Origin: Chitinivibrionales bacterium
GTDB lineage: Bacteria > Fibrobacterota > Chitinivibrionia > Chitinivibrionales > WJKA01
Reading direction: 5' to 3'
Assembly: GCA_014728215.1 (NCBI GenBank)
Contig: WJLZ01000072.1
Span: 1 to 32,941, forward strand
DNA length: 32,941 bases
Both the position numbers and the translations under genes were made by a program. The notes under the pieces were generated by a model, which was not told where the DNA came from, searched no databases, and saw only the letters and a program-made list of their open reading frames with translations. Positions 32,883 to 32,941 of the stretch are shown here, piece by piece; position 1 is the stretch's first letter; each line of letters opens with the position of its first letter.

Positions 32883-32910
32883 TTGATTCGCAAAGCGCTT
32901 TTAGTATATT
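32883..32910 (+). promoter_or_regulatory. Candidate promoter reading out of the window
   Basis: TTGATT (32883-32888), a 16-base spacer and TATATT (32905-32910) resemble sigma-70 boxes. Transcription would start near 32917, toward a gene beyond the window end. Confidence 0.35.
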
Positions 32911-32941
32911 CTTTATTATTGGAAGTTAACGGTTTTGATAC

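Larger units (their letters stand above)
32410..32941. other. Gene-free end region with hairpins
   Basis: No convincing gene lies in these 530 bases. A short open frame at 32545-32739 runs through two hairpins and has no ribosome-binding site. The region holds a possible terminator, two perfect inverted repeats, a copy of an AACGCTGATTACGC motif (32697-32714) and a candidate promoter pointing out of the window. Confidence 0.5.

Overview
The window looks like a bacterial chromosome segment from an anaerobic or fermentative organism. Gene-dense blocks share compact spacing, overlapping stop/start codons and ordinary bacterial promoters. The taxon cannot be fixed from sequence alone. A tRNA-tuf operon, an archaeal/eukaryal-type prolyl-tRNA synthetase, PAS-type hybrid kinases, a secreted beta-helix protein with a sorting-type tail, Rex, an NAD-linked [NiFe] hydrogenase and ADP-forming acetyl-CoA synthetase would suit a Gram-negative fermenter of the FCB type (for example Fibrobacterota and relatives). 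That placement is a low-confidence inference.

Region 1 (1-8190, minus strand) is informational housekeeping. Four tRNA genes (Thr-UGU, Tyr-GUA, Gly-UCC, Thr-GGU) precede the start of tuf, the classical thrU-tyrU-glyT-thrT-tufB order, behind a strong promoter. A repeat with inverted ends sits between the Tyr and Gly tRNAs. Behind it lie clpP, cysS, purM, rsmI, proS and a Nif3-family gene, then a HTH protein with a PilZ-like motif under a near-consensus promoter.

Region 2 (8400-14230, minus strand) is signalling: a STAS protein co-transcribed with a REC-kinase hybrid whose phosphoacceptor histidine is a glutamate, rsmE, and a complete PAS-PAS-PAS-histidine kinase-REC protein. About 850 bases of decayed sequence follow, with a response-regulator tail fragment and a multiply broken small gene.

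Region 3 (14230-19540) holds a secreted beta-helix protein (minus) and, on the plus strand, a ketopantoate-reductase family gene, serA and a small conserved-looking protein. Region 4 (19540-22180, minus) is an ECF-type metal importer (cbiM with CbiN-like part, cbiQ, cbiO), plausibly for nickel given the hydrogenase nearby.

Region 5 (22320-32410) is an energy-metabolism module. A CoA-transferase/GNAT fusion and an ADP-forming acyl-CoA synthetase (minus) lie divergent from rex and the hoxFUYHW operon (plus). Together they would couple NADH disposal as H2 to acetyl-CoA use with ATP gain, with Rex as a likely NADH/NAD+ sensor. The last 530 bases have no convincing gene but hold several hairpins and a candidate promoter reading out of the window. 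I saw no CRISPR array, rRNA gene or intact insertion sequence.
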